This document shows, piece by piece, positions 29,974 through 39,632 of a stretch of DNA of 64,000 nucleotides. How positions within the stretch are numbered: the first letter of the stretch is position 1; the number at the start of each line of letters is the position of its first letter. The notes beneath the pieces were generated by a model, which worked only from the letters and a program-made list of their open reading frames with translations, did not search any database and had not been told where the DNA came from. This stretch comes from an uncultured Parvularculaceae bacterium (GTDB taxonomy: Bacteria > Pseudomonadota > Alphaproteobacteria > Caulobacterales > Parvularculaceae), in NCBI GenBank assembly GCA_947259375.1, contig CAMYLZ010000029.1, forward strand, positions 1 to 64,000. The letters are read 5' to 3'. The translations under genes and the position numbers were made by a program.

Positions 29974-30801
29974 ATGAGGGTTATTTCCTCCACAAAATCC
30001 TTCGGCGGCGTGCAAGGCGTTTACGCCCATGACAGCGCGGCCTGCGGCTGTGAGATGAAATTCGCGGTCTATACGCCAGCAGGAGAGGGGCCGTTCCCCG
30101 TCCTCTACTGGCTGTCGGGTCTGACCTGTACGGAGGAAAATTTCATCACCAAGGCCGGGGCGCAGCGCGCCGCGGCGGAGCTTGGCCTCGTCATTGTCGC
30201 ACCGGACACCAGCCCGCGCGGCGAAGGCGTGCCGGACGACCCGGAGGGCGCGTATGATTTCGGCCTCGGCGCCGGGTATTACGTGAACGCCTCCGAAGCG
30301 CCCTGGTCGCAGCATTATCGCATGTATGATTACATCGCGAAGGAGCTTCCCGCCCTGATCGAAAGCGCGTTCCCGGTGGATGCGAACCGCGCCGGCGTCT
30401 TCGGGCATTCCATGGGCGGGCATGGGGCGCTGACGATCCACCTTAAAAACCCGGACAAGTTCAAGACCTGCTCGGCTTTTGCGCCCATCGTCGCGCCGTC
30501 GCAAGTCCCGTGGGGCCGGAAGGCGTTGTCAAATTATCTCGGCGGCGATGAAACCATGTGGGCGGAATATGACGCAACGGCGCTGGTCGCCAAAGCCCCA
30601 AGCACGACAGAGATCTTGATCGATCAGGGCGGGGCGGATAGTTTCCTTGCTGAACAATTGCGTCCGGAGCTGTTCGTCAAGGCGGCGCAGGCCGCAGGCC
30701 AGCCGGTAACCTTGCGGATGCAAGACGGCTATGACCATTCCTATTATTTCATCGTCACCTTCATGGACGACCATCTGCGCTGGCACGCAGCGCGGCTTTG
30801 A
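29974..30801 (+). CDS. fghA: S-formylglutathione hydrolase
   Basis: This esterase-D type serine hydrolase releases formate and glutathione from S-formylglutathione, completing formaldehyde oxidation. The 275-residue protein starts at the ATG at 29974, with GGAG just upstream. The N-terminal SGLTCTEENFITKAGAQRAAAELG is characteristic. The nucleophile lies in GHSMGGHGAL and the Asp and His of the triad in the C-terminal DQGGADSFL and DGYDHSYYF. It follows frmA, and the intervening repeat pair may affect its expression. Confidence 0.96.
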   Translation: MRVISSTKSFGGVQGVYAHDSAACGCEMKFAVYTPAGEGPFPVLYWLSGLTCTEENFITKAGAQRAAAELGLVIVAPDTSPRGEGVPDDPEGAYDFGLGAGYYVNASEAPWSQHYRMYDYIAKELPALIESAFPVDANRAGVFGHSMGGHGALTIHLKNPDKFKTCSAFAPIVAPSQVPWGRKALSNYLGGDETMWAEYDATALVAKAPSTTEILIDQGGADSFLAEQLRPELFVKAAQAAGQPVTLRMQDGYDHSYYFIVTFMDDHLRWHAARL

Positions 30802-31155
30802 GGGGCGTTTAATTCCTCCCCCATTTATGGGGGAGGTGGCGAGCGCATTTATGCGCGAGCCGGAGGGGGCGCGCGTGCGGCATGAACCCCCACCGTCTGC
30901 TTCGCAGACACCTCCCCCGCAAGCGGGGGAGGAAGAGATCAGCCCCTGTAACACGGCGCGTACCATTCGCCGCCTTTAAGGCGAGCGGCGGCGCGCGGTT
31001 TCGCCTGCGTGTCGCGGGGGAACGCCCGGTTTTTCGCCATTCCCGGCGAAGCGCGCTGTCAGATCAGCAAAAAAACAATTCGCGCCGTCCACGGGGCGGC
31101 GCGGCGCCTTTAAGCTGCAAGCCGATGAAACGACACAAGGCGTAGCGCCGAGGCG
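30802..31155. other. Intergenic region with a complex palindromic repeat
   Basis: These 354 bases between the convergent fghA and aldehyde dehydrogenase genes hold the multi-hairpin repeat described separately (30815-30932). The remainder is GC-rich and contains no frame with coding features. A TCGCC/GGCGA-type repeat near 31035-31050 is too short to name. Confidence 0.6.
30815..30932. repeat. 118-bp multi-hairpin palindromic repeat element
   Basis: The element starts with CCTCCCCC-ATTTAT-GGGGGAGG (30815-30836) and ends with CCTCCCCCGC-AA-GCGGGGGAGG (30911-30932). Between them are GCGCAT-TT-ATGCGC (30843-30856), a GGAGGGGG / CCCCCACC pairing, and GTCTGC-TTC-GCAGAC (30895-30909). The whole would fold into a branched structure. 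Intergenic elements with CCTCCCCC ends are spread through many alphaproteobacterial genomes. It lies between convergent genes. Confidence 0.8.
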
Positions 31156-32583
31156 TTAGGCCGCCGGCGAATAACCGACCACGGATTTAACCTCGAGGAA
31201 CTCGTCAAACGCATGCTTGCCGAATTCGCGCCCATTGCCCGACATCTTGTACCCGCCGAAGGGCAGGGAGAAGTCGATCTGCGCGCCATTGATGGAAATA
31301 TAACCGGCGCGGATTTTCGATGCGACGGACCGCGCATGCTCGATATCGCCGCTATGGACATAACCCGCAAGACCGTAATCGGTGTCATTGGCGATCTTCA
31401 CCGCTTCTTCTTCCGTGTCGTAACCAATGATGCACAGGACGGGGCCGAAAATTTCCTCGCGGGCGATGGTCATGTCATTGGTGACATTGGCGAAGATGGT
31501 CGGGCGGACGTAATAGCCGGTCTCAAGGCCTTCGGGCTTGCCGAGGCCGCCGGTGATGATCGCCGCACCTTCCGAAACGCCTTTCTCGATCAGCGCCTCG
31601 ATCTTGTTCCATTGCGCTTCGGAAACGACCGGCCCCATCTTCGCGTCGGCCGGGGCGCCTGGCGTCCATTTCGCCGCCGTCTTGGCGGCGGCGTCGATCA
31701 CCGCTTCCATTTTAGCATTCGGCGCGATCAGCCGGGTCGGCGCGTTGCAGGACTGGCCGGAATTGGCCATCACCGCCGAAACGGATTTGGCGACCGCCTG
31801 TTCGATATCCGCGTCTTCAAGGATGATGTTCGGCGATTTGCCGCCCAGCTCCTGATGCACGCGCTTGACGGTCGGCGCGGCGTTCTTCGCGACTTCGATC
31901 CCGGCGCGGGTCGAGCCGGTGAACGAGACCATGTCGATGCCCGGATGCGCGGCGATGGCCGCGCCCACGGTGGGCCCGTCGCCATTGACGAGATTGTAGA
32001 CGCCTTTCGGCAGACCCGCCGCGTCGAAAATTTCCGCGAGAATATATGCAGAGAAAGGCGCGACCTCCGAGGGCTTGTGCACGATGGTGCAGCCGGTCAT
32101 CAGCGCCGGCGCGACCTTGGCGGCGATCTGGTTCACCGGCCAGTTCCACGGGGTGATAAAGCCGCAAACGCCGATGGGCTCCTTGATGATGCGTCCCGCG
32201 CCGCGCGCCTCTTCGAATTCGAACTCTTTCATTACCTCGATGGCGGTAAGGAAATGCCCGAGCGCCGACATCGCCTGCGGGCCTTCGGCGAGCCAGGCGG
32301 GCGCGCCCATTTCCTCGGTAACCGCCGCCGCGATATCGCCCATGCGCGACTTATAGACGTCGGCGATCTTCGCCAGCATGGCGATGCGCTCGTCTTTGGT
32401 GGTCTGGCTCCAGGGCTCGAACGCCGCGCGCGCCGCCGCGACCGCCGCATCGACATCCGCAGGCGCGCCGAGGCTGATCTTGCCGGCTGGCTGTTCGGTG
32501 GCGGGATTGATGACGCCGAGCGTTGCTGCGCCCTCCGGCGTGACCCATTCGCCGCCGATGAAGAATTTGGTGTAGTCGCGCAT
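31156..32583 (-). CDS. Aldehyde dehydrogenase family protein
   Basis: This NAD(P)-dependent aldehyde dehydrogenase is 475 residues long, the usual size. The catalytic Cys lies in NSGQSCNAPTRL and the general-base Glu in VHQELGGKSPN; the cofactor motif FTGSTRAGIEVAKNA is present, as is the FGPVLCIIGYDTEEEAV segment. GGAGGAG precedes the ATG. The exact aldehyde is unknown. The neighbourhood of formaldehyde and formate genes hints at a small-aldehyde role, but this is only an inference. It is convergent with fghA and divergent from the formate dehydrogenase operon. Confidence 0.93.
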   Translation of the reverse strand: MRDYTKFFIGGEWVTPEGAATLGVINPATEQPAGKISLGAPADVDAAVAAARAAFEPWSQTTKDERIAMLAKIADVYKSRMGDIAAAVTEEMGAPAWLAEGPQAMSALGHFLTAIEVMKEFEFEEARGAGRIIKEPIGVCGFITPWNWPVNQIAAKVAPALMTGCTIVHKPSEVAPFSAYILAEIFDAAGLPKGVYNLVNGDGPTVGAAIAAHPGIDMVSFTGSTRAGIEVAKNAAPTVKRVHQELGGKSPNIILEDADIEQAVAKSVSAVMANSGQSCNAPTRLIAPNAKMEAVIDAAAKTAAKWTPGAPADAKMGPVVSEAQWNKIEALIEKGVSEGAAIITGGLGKPEGLETGYYVRPTIFANVTNDMTIAREEIFGPVLCIIGYDTEEEAVKIANDTDYGLAGYVHSGDIEHARSVASKIRAGYISINGAQIDFSLPFGGYKMSGNGREFGKHAFDEFLEVKSVVGYSPAA

Positions 32584-32856
32584 GACGTCTCCTCCGGTGC
32601 AGTTCGAATTGCGGGGCGGGCTGCCCCTGGCGCGGACCGCCTATTCGGGGGCGGGCCGCCAAAAGCTTCCATATCGCCGCGCCGGCGGCGAGGCAAAGGC
32701 CCGGATGCAGCAATGCGCACGATTTGCACGCGATTTTTATCTCGCACACGCAAAAACATGCAGAATGTGTTGACGCGGCTCAATGAAGCGCCGCGCCTGT
32801 GGCGCGATGATCGGTGCATGCTAAACTCGGTGGGAGAGAGAGTCGGCAGGAAAGAC

Positions 32857-33315
32857 GTGACCCTGGAATCCATTATCGAACCGCATGTGGGCCGCATAGG
32901 CGGGCTGATCGCCGCCTTGCGCGCCGTGCAGGAAGCGCGCGGCTTTCTGCCGGAGGACACCGAGGCGGTCGCGGCCGAGCTTTTCAATCTGTCGCGCGCG
33001 GATGTGAAAGGCGTTATCAGTTTCTATGCGGATTTTCATCGCGCGCCGAAGGGCGATAGCGTCATCCGGCTGTGTGCGGCGGAAGCGTGTCAGGCGGCGG
33101 GCGGGCGCGCGCTGAAAGCCGAGATCGAGCGCATGTTCGCCCTTCAAATGGGCGAGACCAGCGCCTCCGGCGATGTGACGCTGGAGCCGGTCTATTGTCT
33201 CGGGCTTTGCTCTTGCGCGCCGGCGGCCGCGATTGACGACAAGCTGGTGGCGCGCGCCGATGCGGCGAAGATTGCGCGGGCGGTCGAGCAAGCGAAAAAG
33301 GAGCGGGCGTCATGA
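32857..33315 (+). CDS. fdsG: NAD-dependent formate dehydrogenase, gamma subunit (NuoE-like)
   Basis: This 152-residue thioredoxin-fold [2Fe-2S] protein is related to NuoE. The cluster ligands are seen as CAAEAC and CLGLCSC, separated by about 35 residues, and the N-terminal helix bundle includes LIAALRAVQEARGFLPED. I choose the GTG at 32857, with AGGAAAG upstream; an ATG at 32818 would add 13 residues. The subunit passes electrons between the formate-oxidising and NAD-reducing parts. Its end overlaps fdsB as ATGA. Confidence 0.93.
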   Translation: MTLESIIEPHVGRIGGLIAALRAVQEARGFLPEDTEAVAAELFNLSRADVKGVISFYADFHRAPKGDSVIRLCAAEACQAAGGRALKAEIERMFALQMGETSASGDVTLEPVYCLGLCSCAPAAAIDDKLVARADAAKIARAVEQAKKERAS

Positions 33316-34892
33316 GCGCGCTTCATCTCTTCCTGCCGCTCGATACCGCCGCTGTCGCGCTCGGCGCGGATGCGCTGGCGGCGGCGCTGACGCGCGAAGC
33401 GGCAAAGCGCGGGATCGACCTCGTCATCACGCGCACCGGCTCGCGCGGCATGCACTGGCTCGAACCGCTGCTCGAAGTGGAACGCGGTGGCGCACGCATC
33501 GGTTACGGGCCCGTCGAGGAAGGCGACGCCGCATCGCTGCTGGATGCGCTCACCGGCGCCGGCGGAGAGGCAGGCGCTCATGCAAAATGCGTCGGCCCGG
33601 TCGAAGAGATTGCGTTTTTCAAAAACCAGATGCGGCTGGTCTTCGCGCGCTGCGGCGTCACCGATCCGTTGTCGCTTGATGATTACGCGGCCCATGACGG
33701 ATGGAAAGCGCTCGACAAGGCGCTCGCCATGGATGGCGCGGCGGTCTGTGACGAAGTGACGGCGTCGGGCTTGCGCGGGCGCGGCGGCGCAGGCTTCCCG
33801 GCGGGGATCAAGTGGAAGACGGTCGCGGAAACCCACGCCGATCAGAAATATATCGTCGCCAATGCGGATGAAGGCGATAGCGGCACCTTCGCCGATCGTA
33901 TGATCATGGAAGGCGATCCTTTCGTCCTGATCGAGGGCATGATCATCGCCGGGATCGCGACGGGCGCGCGCCAGGGCTATATTTATCTGCGTTCGGAATA
34001 TCCGGTCGCCGCGCGGGTGCTGAGGCAAGCGATTGAAAAAGCGCGCGCCGCAGGCATTCTCGGCGATGATGTGCGCGGCTACGGCCGGGCGTTCGACATC
34101 GAGCTGTTTATCGGCGCCGGCGCTTATATTTGCGGCGAGGAAACCTCGCTCCTTGAAAGCCTTGAAGGAAAGCGCGGCGAGGTGCGCGCCAAGCCGCCGG
34201 TGCCGGCGCTGCATGGCCTCTTCGGCAAGCCGACGCTGGTGCATAATGTGATTTCGCTCTGCGCGGTTCCGGCGATCATGACAAAGGGCGCGGCATATTA
34301 TGCAGGGCTAGGCGTCGGCAAGTCGACCGGCACGATGCCGTTCCAGATCGCCGGCAATGTCAGACATGGCGGGCTTTACGAGACGCCGTTCGGCGTGAGC
34401 CTGCGCGCACTCGTCGAGGAGATCGGCGGCGGGACGCGGTCGGGCGCGCCGGTGCGCGCGGTGCAGGTCGGCGGGCCGCTCGGCGCTTATCTGCCGCCGT
34501 CGCTATTCGATCTGCCCATGGATTTTGAAGCGCTCGGCGAACACGGCGCCGGGCCCGGCCATGGCGGGCTCGTTATCTTCGACGACAGCGTCGATATGCT
34601 CGAACAGGCGCGATACGCGTTCGAGTTTTGCGCGGAAGAAAGCTGCGGCAAGTGCACGCCCTGCCGCATCGGCTCGGTGCGCGGCGCGGAAGTGATCGAC
34701 CGCATCAGGCGCGGCGGCGAGCGGGAGCAGGACCTCGCTTTGTTGGACGACCTTTGCGCGGTGATGGTCGACGGCTCGCTTTGCGCCATGGGCGGCATGA
34801 CGCCGGTTCCGGTTAAAAGCGCGCTCAAATATTTTCCTGACGATTTCGGGCCGGACCGGGTTGTGAGAACGGCGGCGCAGGAGACGGCATGA
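33312..34892 (+). CDS. fdsB: NAD-dependent formate dehydrogenase, beta subunit (NuoF-like)
   Basis: This is the FMN- and NAD-binding diaphorase subunit, 526 residues. An N-terminal thioredoxin-like domain (1-100) precedes the NuoF core with GLRGRGGAGFPAGIKW, the NADEGDSGTFADRMIMEGDP region and GAGAYICGEETSLLESLEG. The [4Fe-4S] ligands are in ESCGKCTPCR with a fourth Cys near DGSLCAMG. It starts inside the fdsG stop and ends inside the fdsA start (both ATGA overlaps), indicating tight translational coupling. Confidence 0.96.
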   Translation: MSALHLFLPLDTAAVALGADALAAALTREAAKRGIDLVITRTGSRGMHWLEPLLEVERGGARIGYGPVEEGDAASLLDALTGAGGEAGAHAKCVGPVEEIAFFKNQMRLVFARCGVTDPLSLDDYAAHDGWKALDKALAMDGAAVCDEVTASGLRGRGGAGFPAGIKWKTVAETHADQKYIVANADEGDSGTFADRMIMEGDPFVLIEGMIIAGIATGARQGYIYLRSEYPVAARVLRQAIEKARAAGILGDDVRGYGRAFDIELFIGAGAYICGEETSLLESLEGKRGEVRAKPPVPALHGLFGKPTLVHNVISLCAVPAIMTKGAAYYAGLGVGKSTGTMPFQIAGNVRHGGLYETPFGVSLRALVEEIGGGTRSGAPVRAVQVGGPLGAYLPPSLFDLPMDFEALGEHGAGPGHGGLVIFDDSVDMLEQARYAFEFCAEESCGKCTPCRIGSVRGAEVIDRIRRGGEREQDLALLDDLCAVMVDGSLCAMGGMTPVPVKSALKYFPDDFGPDRVVRTAAQETA

Positions 34893-37741
34893 CCCTATTG
34901 AAAGAAAAAGACTACGGCACGCCGAAACCGAAGACCGACAGAAAAGTCACTGTCGAGATCGACGGCTTTGCGGTAGAAGTCGAGGAAGGCGCGAGCGTCA
35001 TGCGCGCGGCGGCGGAGATCGGGATTTCCATCCCGAAGCTCTGCGCCACCGACATGCTGAAGGAATATGGCTCCTGCCGGCTGTGCGTTGTCGAGATCAA
35101 AGGGCAGAAGGGAACGCCTGCATCCTGTACGACGCCGGTGCGGGACGGCATGAAAATCCGCACTGAGACGGAACGGCTCGCCAAGCTGCGCCGCGGGGTG
35201 ATGGAGCTTTATATCTCCGACCATCCGCTCGATTGCCTCACCTGTTCGGACAATGGCGATTGCGAGTTGCAGGACATGGCCGGCGCGGTGGGCCTGCGCG
35301 AAGTGCGATATGGCGAGGATGGCGCGAACCATCTGGGCGAGGTGAAAGACCGCTCCAACCCCTATTTCGAATTCGACCCGTCGAAATGCATTGTCTGTTC
35401 GCGCTGCGTGCGCGCTTGCGACGAGGTGCAGGGCACGCTCGCCCTGACCATTGAAGGGCGGGGATTCAGCTCAAAAGTCGGCTTTGCCGGCGCGGACTTT
35501 TTTTCTTCCGAATGCGTTTCCTGCGGCGCTTGCGTTGAGGCGTGCCCGACCGCGAGCTTGCAGGAACAAACGGTTGTCGAGCATGGCGTGCCGGACCGCA
35601 CGGTGCTGACCACTTGCGCCTATTGCGGCGTCGGGTGTGCGCTCAAAGCCGAGCTCAAAGGCGACCAGGTGATCCGCATGACGCCCCATAAGGACGGCAA
35701 GGCCAATCATGGCCATGCCTGCGTCAAGGGGCGTTTTGCCTGGGGTTACGCCAATCACAAGGACCGCATCACGGCGCCGATGATCCGTGAGGCGATCACT
35801 GATCCGTGGCGCGAGGTAAGCTGGGCCGAGGCGATCGATTTCGCCGCGAAGCGCCTCAAGGCGGTGCAGGAAAAATACGGGCGCAAATCCATCGGTGCGA
35901 TCTCGTCCTCACGTTGCACGATCGAAGAAGTCTGGGCGGTGGTGCGGATGGCGCGCGCCGCCTTCGGCAACAACAATATCGACACCTGCGCGCGGGTTTG
36001 CCATTCGCCCACCGGCTACGGCCTCAAACAGACTTTCGGCGCCTCGGCGGGGACGCAGCATTTCGACAGCGTCGAGGAAGCGGATGTCATTTTCGTTATC
36101 GGCGCCAATCCGACTGACGCGCATCCCGTCTTCGCTTCGCAAATGAAACGGCGCCTGCGCGACGGCGCGAAGCTGATCGTCGCCGATCCGCGCGCCATTG
36201 ATCTCGTGCGGATGCCGCATATCGAGGCGGCCTATCATTTGCCATTGCTGCCCGGAACAAATGTGGCGCTGATCAATGCTTTTGCGCATGTGGCGGCGGT
36301 GGACGGGCTGCTCGACGCGGATTTCATCGACCGGCGCTGCGATCTCGATTCTTTTGACGAATGGCTCGCCTTCGTCAAAGACGCCGCCAACTCACCCGAA
36401 GCGGTGGCGAATATCACCGGCGTTCCGGCGGACGACATTCGCGCGGCGGCGCGGGCCTATGCGAGCGGCGGGAATGCGGCGATCTATTACGGGCTTGGCG
36501 TTACCGAACACAGCCAGGGCTCGACCATGGTGATGGGGCTCGCCAACCTCGCCATGGCGACCGGCAATATCGGCCGCAACGGCGTCGGCGTGAACCCGCT
36601 GCGCGGCCAGAACAATGTGCAGGGCTCCTGCGACATGGGCTCCTTCCCGCATGAGTTCTCCGACTATCGCCATGTGTCGGACGACGCCGTGCGCGACATG
36701 TTTTCAAAAGCATGGGGGCGTGAACAGGACGGCGAGCCCGGTTTTCGCATTCCCAACATGTTCGACGAGGCCTGCGCCGGGAATTTCAAGGGGCTTTACG
36801 TCCAGGGCGAGGATGTCGCCCAGTCCGACCCGGACACGCAGCATGTGGAAGCGGCGCTCAAGGAAATGGACGTGATCATCGTCCACGACCTTTTCCTCAA
36901 CGAGACGGCGCGCTTTGCGCATATCTTCCTTCCGGGCACGTCGTTTCTTGAAAAAGACGGCGCCTTCATCAACGCCGAGCGGCGCATCAGCCGGGTGCGT
37001 CCGGCCATGCGCGCCCAAACCGGCCTGCAGGAATGGGAAGCGACGCAGTTGCTCGCCAATGCGCTCGGTTATGAGGAAATGAATTACGTCTCGGCGGCGG
37101 AAATCATGGATGAGATCGCCGCGCTGACGCCGAGCTTCGCCCATGTTTCGCACGCCATGCTGGATGAGAAGGGCAGCGTTCAATGGCCGTGCAATGACGC
37201 CGCGCCGGAAGGTACGACGGTCATGCATGTGGATGAATTCGTGCGCGGCAAGGGGCGCTTCATGGTCACCGAATATGTCCCGACAACGGAAAAAGCCAAT
37301 CGCAAATTCCCGCTGATCCTCACCACGGGCCGCATCCTTACCCAGTATAATGTCGGCGCGCAGACACGGCGCACCGGCAATGTCGACTGGCATGATGAAG
37401 ACCTTTTGGAAATCCATCCCGCCGATGCGGAGGCGCGGGGCATTCATGAAGGCCATTGGGTTTCGGTTCGAAGCCGCAAGGGCGAGATTGCGCTGCGCGC
37501 GAAAATATCCGACCGCATGACGCCCGGCGTCGTCTATACGACATTCCACCACCCGGAGACGGGATTGAACGTGGTGACCACCGAAAACGCCGATTGGGCG
37601 ACGAGCTGTCCCGAATACAAGGTGACGGCGGTGGAGGTCGCGCCGGCCAATCACAAATCGCCTTGGCAAGAGAGCTATGAGGCGACGACGCCGGCCTTGC
37701 GGCGTATCCTCGCCAAAGGCATCGCGGAACCGGCGGAATAA
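34889..37741 (+). CDS. fdsA: NAD-dependent formate dehydrogenase, catalytic alpha subunit
   Basis: The 950-residue subunit oxidises formate to CO2 at a bis-MGD molybdenum site. Its order is an N-terminal NuoG-like [2Fe-2S] domain (CRLCVVEIKG), the His-Cys3 and two [4Fe-4S] ferredoxin clusters (SKCIVCSRCVRACDE, SECVSCGACVEACP), the MGD-domain [4Fe-4S] cluster (CAYCGVGCALKAE) and the molybdopterin domains. The metal ligand is Cys371 in CARVCHSP, so this is a cysteine rather than selenocysteine enzyme. Together with fdsG and fdsB it forms a soluble NAD-reducing complex. A delta subunit gene (fdsD) is not seen nearby. Confidence 0.97.
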   Translation: MTLLKEKDYGTPKPKTDRKVTVEIDGFAVEVEEGASVMRAAAEIGISIPKLCATDMLKEYGSCRLCVVEIKGQKGTPASCTTPVRDGMKIRTETERLAKLRRGVMELYISDHPLDCLTCSDNGDCELQDMAGAVGLREVRYGEDGANHLGEVKDRSNPYFEFDPSKCIVCSRCVRACDEVQGTLALTIEGRGFSSKVGFAGADFFSSECVSCGACVEACPTASLQEQTVVEHGVPDRTVLTTCAYCGVGCALKAELKGDQVIRMTPHKDGKANHGHACVKGRFAWGYANHKDRITAPMIREAITDPWREVSWAEAIDFAAKRLKAVQEKYGRKSIGAISSSRCTIEEVWAVVRMARAAFGNNNIDTCARVCHSPTGYGLKQTFGASAGTQHFDSVEEADVIFVIGANPTDAHPVFASQMKRRLRDGAKLIVADPRAIDLVRMPHIEAAYHLPLLPGTNVALINAFAHVAAVDGLLDADFIDRRCDLDSFDEWLAFVKDAANSPEAVANITGVPADDIRAAARAYASGGNAAIYYGLGVTEHSQGSTMVMGLANLAMATGNIGRNGVGVNPLRGQNNVQGSCDMGSFPHEFSDYRHVSDDAVRDMFSKAWGREQDGEPGFRIPNMFDEACAGNFKGLYVQGEDVAQSDPDTQHVEAALKEMDVIIVHDLFLNETARFAHIFLPGTSFLEKDGAFINAERRISRVRPAMRAQTGLQEWEATQLLANALGYEEMNYVSAAEIMDEIAALTPSFAHVSHAMLDEKGSVQWPCNDAAPEGTTVMHVDEFVRGKGRFMVTEYVPTTEKANRKFPLILTTGRILTQYNVGAQTRRTGNVDWHDEDLLEIHPADAEARGIHEGHWVSVRSRKGEIALRAKISDRMTPGVVYTTFHHPETGLNVVTTENADWATSCPEYKVTAVEVAPANHKSPWQESYEATTPALRRILAKGIAEPAE

Positions 37742-37742
37742 A

Positions 37743-38534
37743 ATGACGGTCTTTCGAACCCATGGGGCTGCGCCGGAAACGGCGCGCGAAACGCCGGCGG
37801 GCGAAGGCGCTTGGCGCGTGCCTGAGGAAACGCCGGTCGCCTTTGTCTATAACCGGCGCAATTATGCGGTGATGCTCGCGACCCCGGCCGACATGGAAGA
37901 TTACGCTGTCGGCTTTTCCCTGACCGAGCGGGTGGTGGATGCGGTGGAGGAAATCACCGCCGTCGATATCTATCGCAATGAGCGGGGGATCGAGCTGCGT
38001 ATCGCCATCGACGAGGCGCGCCTCGAACGGCTCGATCTGCGCCAGCAGCGGCGCAATCTTGCCGGACGGGCGGGCTGCGGCGTGTGCGGGCTCGAAAACG
38101 CCGATGTGTTTTTCGAGCCGCTGCCGCGCGTCGCCGAAACGAAAGCGGCGATCGCGCCGGAAGCGCTGGTGCGCGCGCTCGCCGAATTTCCGGACCATCA
38201 GCCGCTGAGCCGCGCGACCCGCACCGTGCATGGCGCGGCGTTCGCCAACCGGGCGGGCGAGATCTTGCTGACGCGCGAAGATGTCGGCCGCCACAACGCC
38301 CTCGACAAGCTGCTTGGCGCGCTCATCCGCGCCCGCGCCGATGGCGGCGACGGCTTCGTGCTGATGTCGAGCCGGTGTTCCTATGAAATCATCGAAAAGG
38401 CGGCGCGGGCGGGCGTCGTCGCACTCGCCGCCTTGTCCGGGCCGACCGCCTTCGCCATCCGCAAGGCGCGGGAGGCGAATTTGGCGCTTTATTGCCGCGA
38501 AGGAGAGGGCTTTGTCGAAATCGGCGCGCATTGA
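37743..38534 (+). CDS. fdhD: Formate dehydrogenase accessory sulfurtransferase FdhD
   Basis: FdhD transfers sulfur to the molybdenum cofactor of formate dehydrogenase, which makes the enzyme active. The 263-residue protein has the conserved Cys pair CGVCG in the segment GRAGCGVCGLENAD, the LLTREDVGRHNALDKLLGALI stretch and the SSRCSYEIIEKAARAGV helix. Its ATG begins one base after the fdsA stop codon. The position corresponds to fdsC in known fds operons. Confidence 0.95.
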   Translation: MTVFRTHGAAPETARETPAGEGAWRVPEETPVAFVYNRRNYAVMLATPADMEDYAVGFSLTERVVDAVEEITAVDIYRNERGIELRIAIDEARLERLDLRQQRRNLAGRAGCGVCGLENADVFFEPLPRVAETKAAIAPEALVRALAEFPDHQPLSRATRTVHGAAFANRAGEILLTREDVGRHNALDKLLGALIRARADGGDGFVLMSSRCSYEIIEKAARAGVVALAALSGPTAFAIRKAREANLALYCREGEGFVEIGAH

Positions 38535-38624
38535 AGGGCGCGGCTTGCGTCCGGCGCGGCAAATATGCGCAGGGACGTTGTGGCGGGTTTGCGGCGGCGG
38601 TGAGCGACATGATATTCTGCCATT

Positions 38625-39629
38625 ATGACGCGTAATCCTCTCAAAGACGGCTTCGGCCGCGAGATAACCTATCTCCGGCTATCGGTGACCGATCGCTGCG
38701 ACTTGCGATGCACCTATTGCATGGCGGAGCATATGACCTTCCTGCCCAAGCGGGACGTGCTGAGCCTTGAAGAGCTCGAACGCCTCGCCGGCGCCTTCAT
38801 CGATCGCGGCGTCAGGAAAATTCGCCTGACCGGCGGCGAGCCGCTGGTGCGCCGGGACGTGATGACCCTGCTGGCGCGGCTCGGACGGCGGCTGGAAGCG
38901 GGCGAGCTCGACGAGTTGACGGTGACCACCAATGGCACGCAACTCACCCATCTTGCTGACCTGTTGCGCGCCACCGGCGTCAAGCGCATCAATGTCTCGC
39001 TCGACACGCTGGACGATGCGAAATTCGAAACGCTGACCCGCCGCAATGTGCTGTCAAAGGTCTTGCGCGGGCTCGACGCGGCGCAGAACGCCGGCCTCAA
39101 AGTCAAGATCAACACCGTGGCGCTGAAAGGCGTCAATGAGGCGGAGATCCCGGCGCTGGTTGAATGGTCGCATGGCCGCGGCATGGACATGACGCTGATC
39201 GAAGTGATGCCGCTGGGCGAGATTGAGGAAGACCGCATCGACCAGTATTTGCCGCTATCGGCGGTTTTCGACGATTTGTCATCGCGCTGGACGATGACGC
39301 CGCTTGAAATGCGTACAGGCGGACCGGCGCGCTATCACCGCGTTGAGGAAACCGGCGGCGTGCTCGGCATGATTACGCCGCTTACGAATAATTTCTGCGC
39401 CGGGTGCAATCGCGTGCGCGTCACTTGCACCGGCCAGATCTATATGTGTCTTGGCCATTCGGACCGGGTCGATTTGCGTGCGGCGCTGCGCAGCGAAAAC
39501 CCCGATGCGGCGCTTGATGCGGCGCTCGACCGGGCGATGCTGAAAAAGCCCGAGCGCCATGATTTCGATATTTCCGAGCGCGGCGCGGCGCCGTCAGTGC
39601 CCCGGCACATGTCGGTGACGGGAGGCTGA
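38625..39629 (+). CDS. moaA: GTP 3',8-cyclase (molybdopterin biosynthesis)
   Basis: MoaA is a radical-SAM enzyme that starts molybdopterin synthesis by cyclising GTP. The 334-residue protein has the SAM cluster motif CDLRCTYCM near the N-terminus, the GGEPL motif and the C-terminal second cluster [21 protein letters not shown]. The obligatory Gly-Gly C-terminus (SVTGG) is intact. It is the first of seven cofactor genes that follow the formate dehydrogenase. Confidence 0.96.
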   Translation: MTRNPLKDGFGREITYLRLSVTDRCDLRCTYCMAEHMTFLPKRDVLSLEELERLAGAFIDRGVRKIRLTGGEPLVRRDVMTLLARLGRRLEAGELDELTVTTNGTQLTHLADLLRATGVKRINVSLDTLDDAKFETLTRRNVLSKVLRGLDAAQNAGLKVKINTVALKGVNEAEIPALVEWSHGRGMDMTLIEVMPLGEIEEDRIDQYLPLSAVFDDLSSRWTMTPLEMRTGGPARYHRVEETGGVLGMITPLTNNFCAGCNRVRVTCTGQIYMCLGHSDRVDLRAALRSENPDAALDAALDRAMLKKPERHDFDISERGAAPSVPRHMSVTGG

Positions 39630-39632
39630 ACG

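Noticed and set aside
30815-30932. CRISPR-like array
   Set aside because: The repeats are inverted hairpins of different sequence rather than regularly spaced direct repeats, and no cas genes are present.
31213-32817. Forward open frame running from inside the aldehyde dehydrogenase gene into fdsG
   Set aside because: Only the last part is fdsG. The front is antisense to the aldehyde dehydrogenase gene, and a proper ribosome site occurs at 32857.
32770-32827. Promoter for fdsG (TTGACG near 32770 or extended -10 TGCTAAACT near 32819)
   Set aside because: Neither has a matching partner element at proper spacing; I could not choose one.
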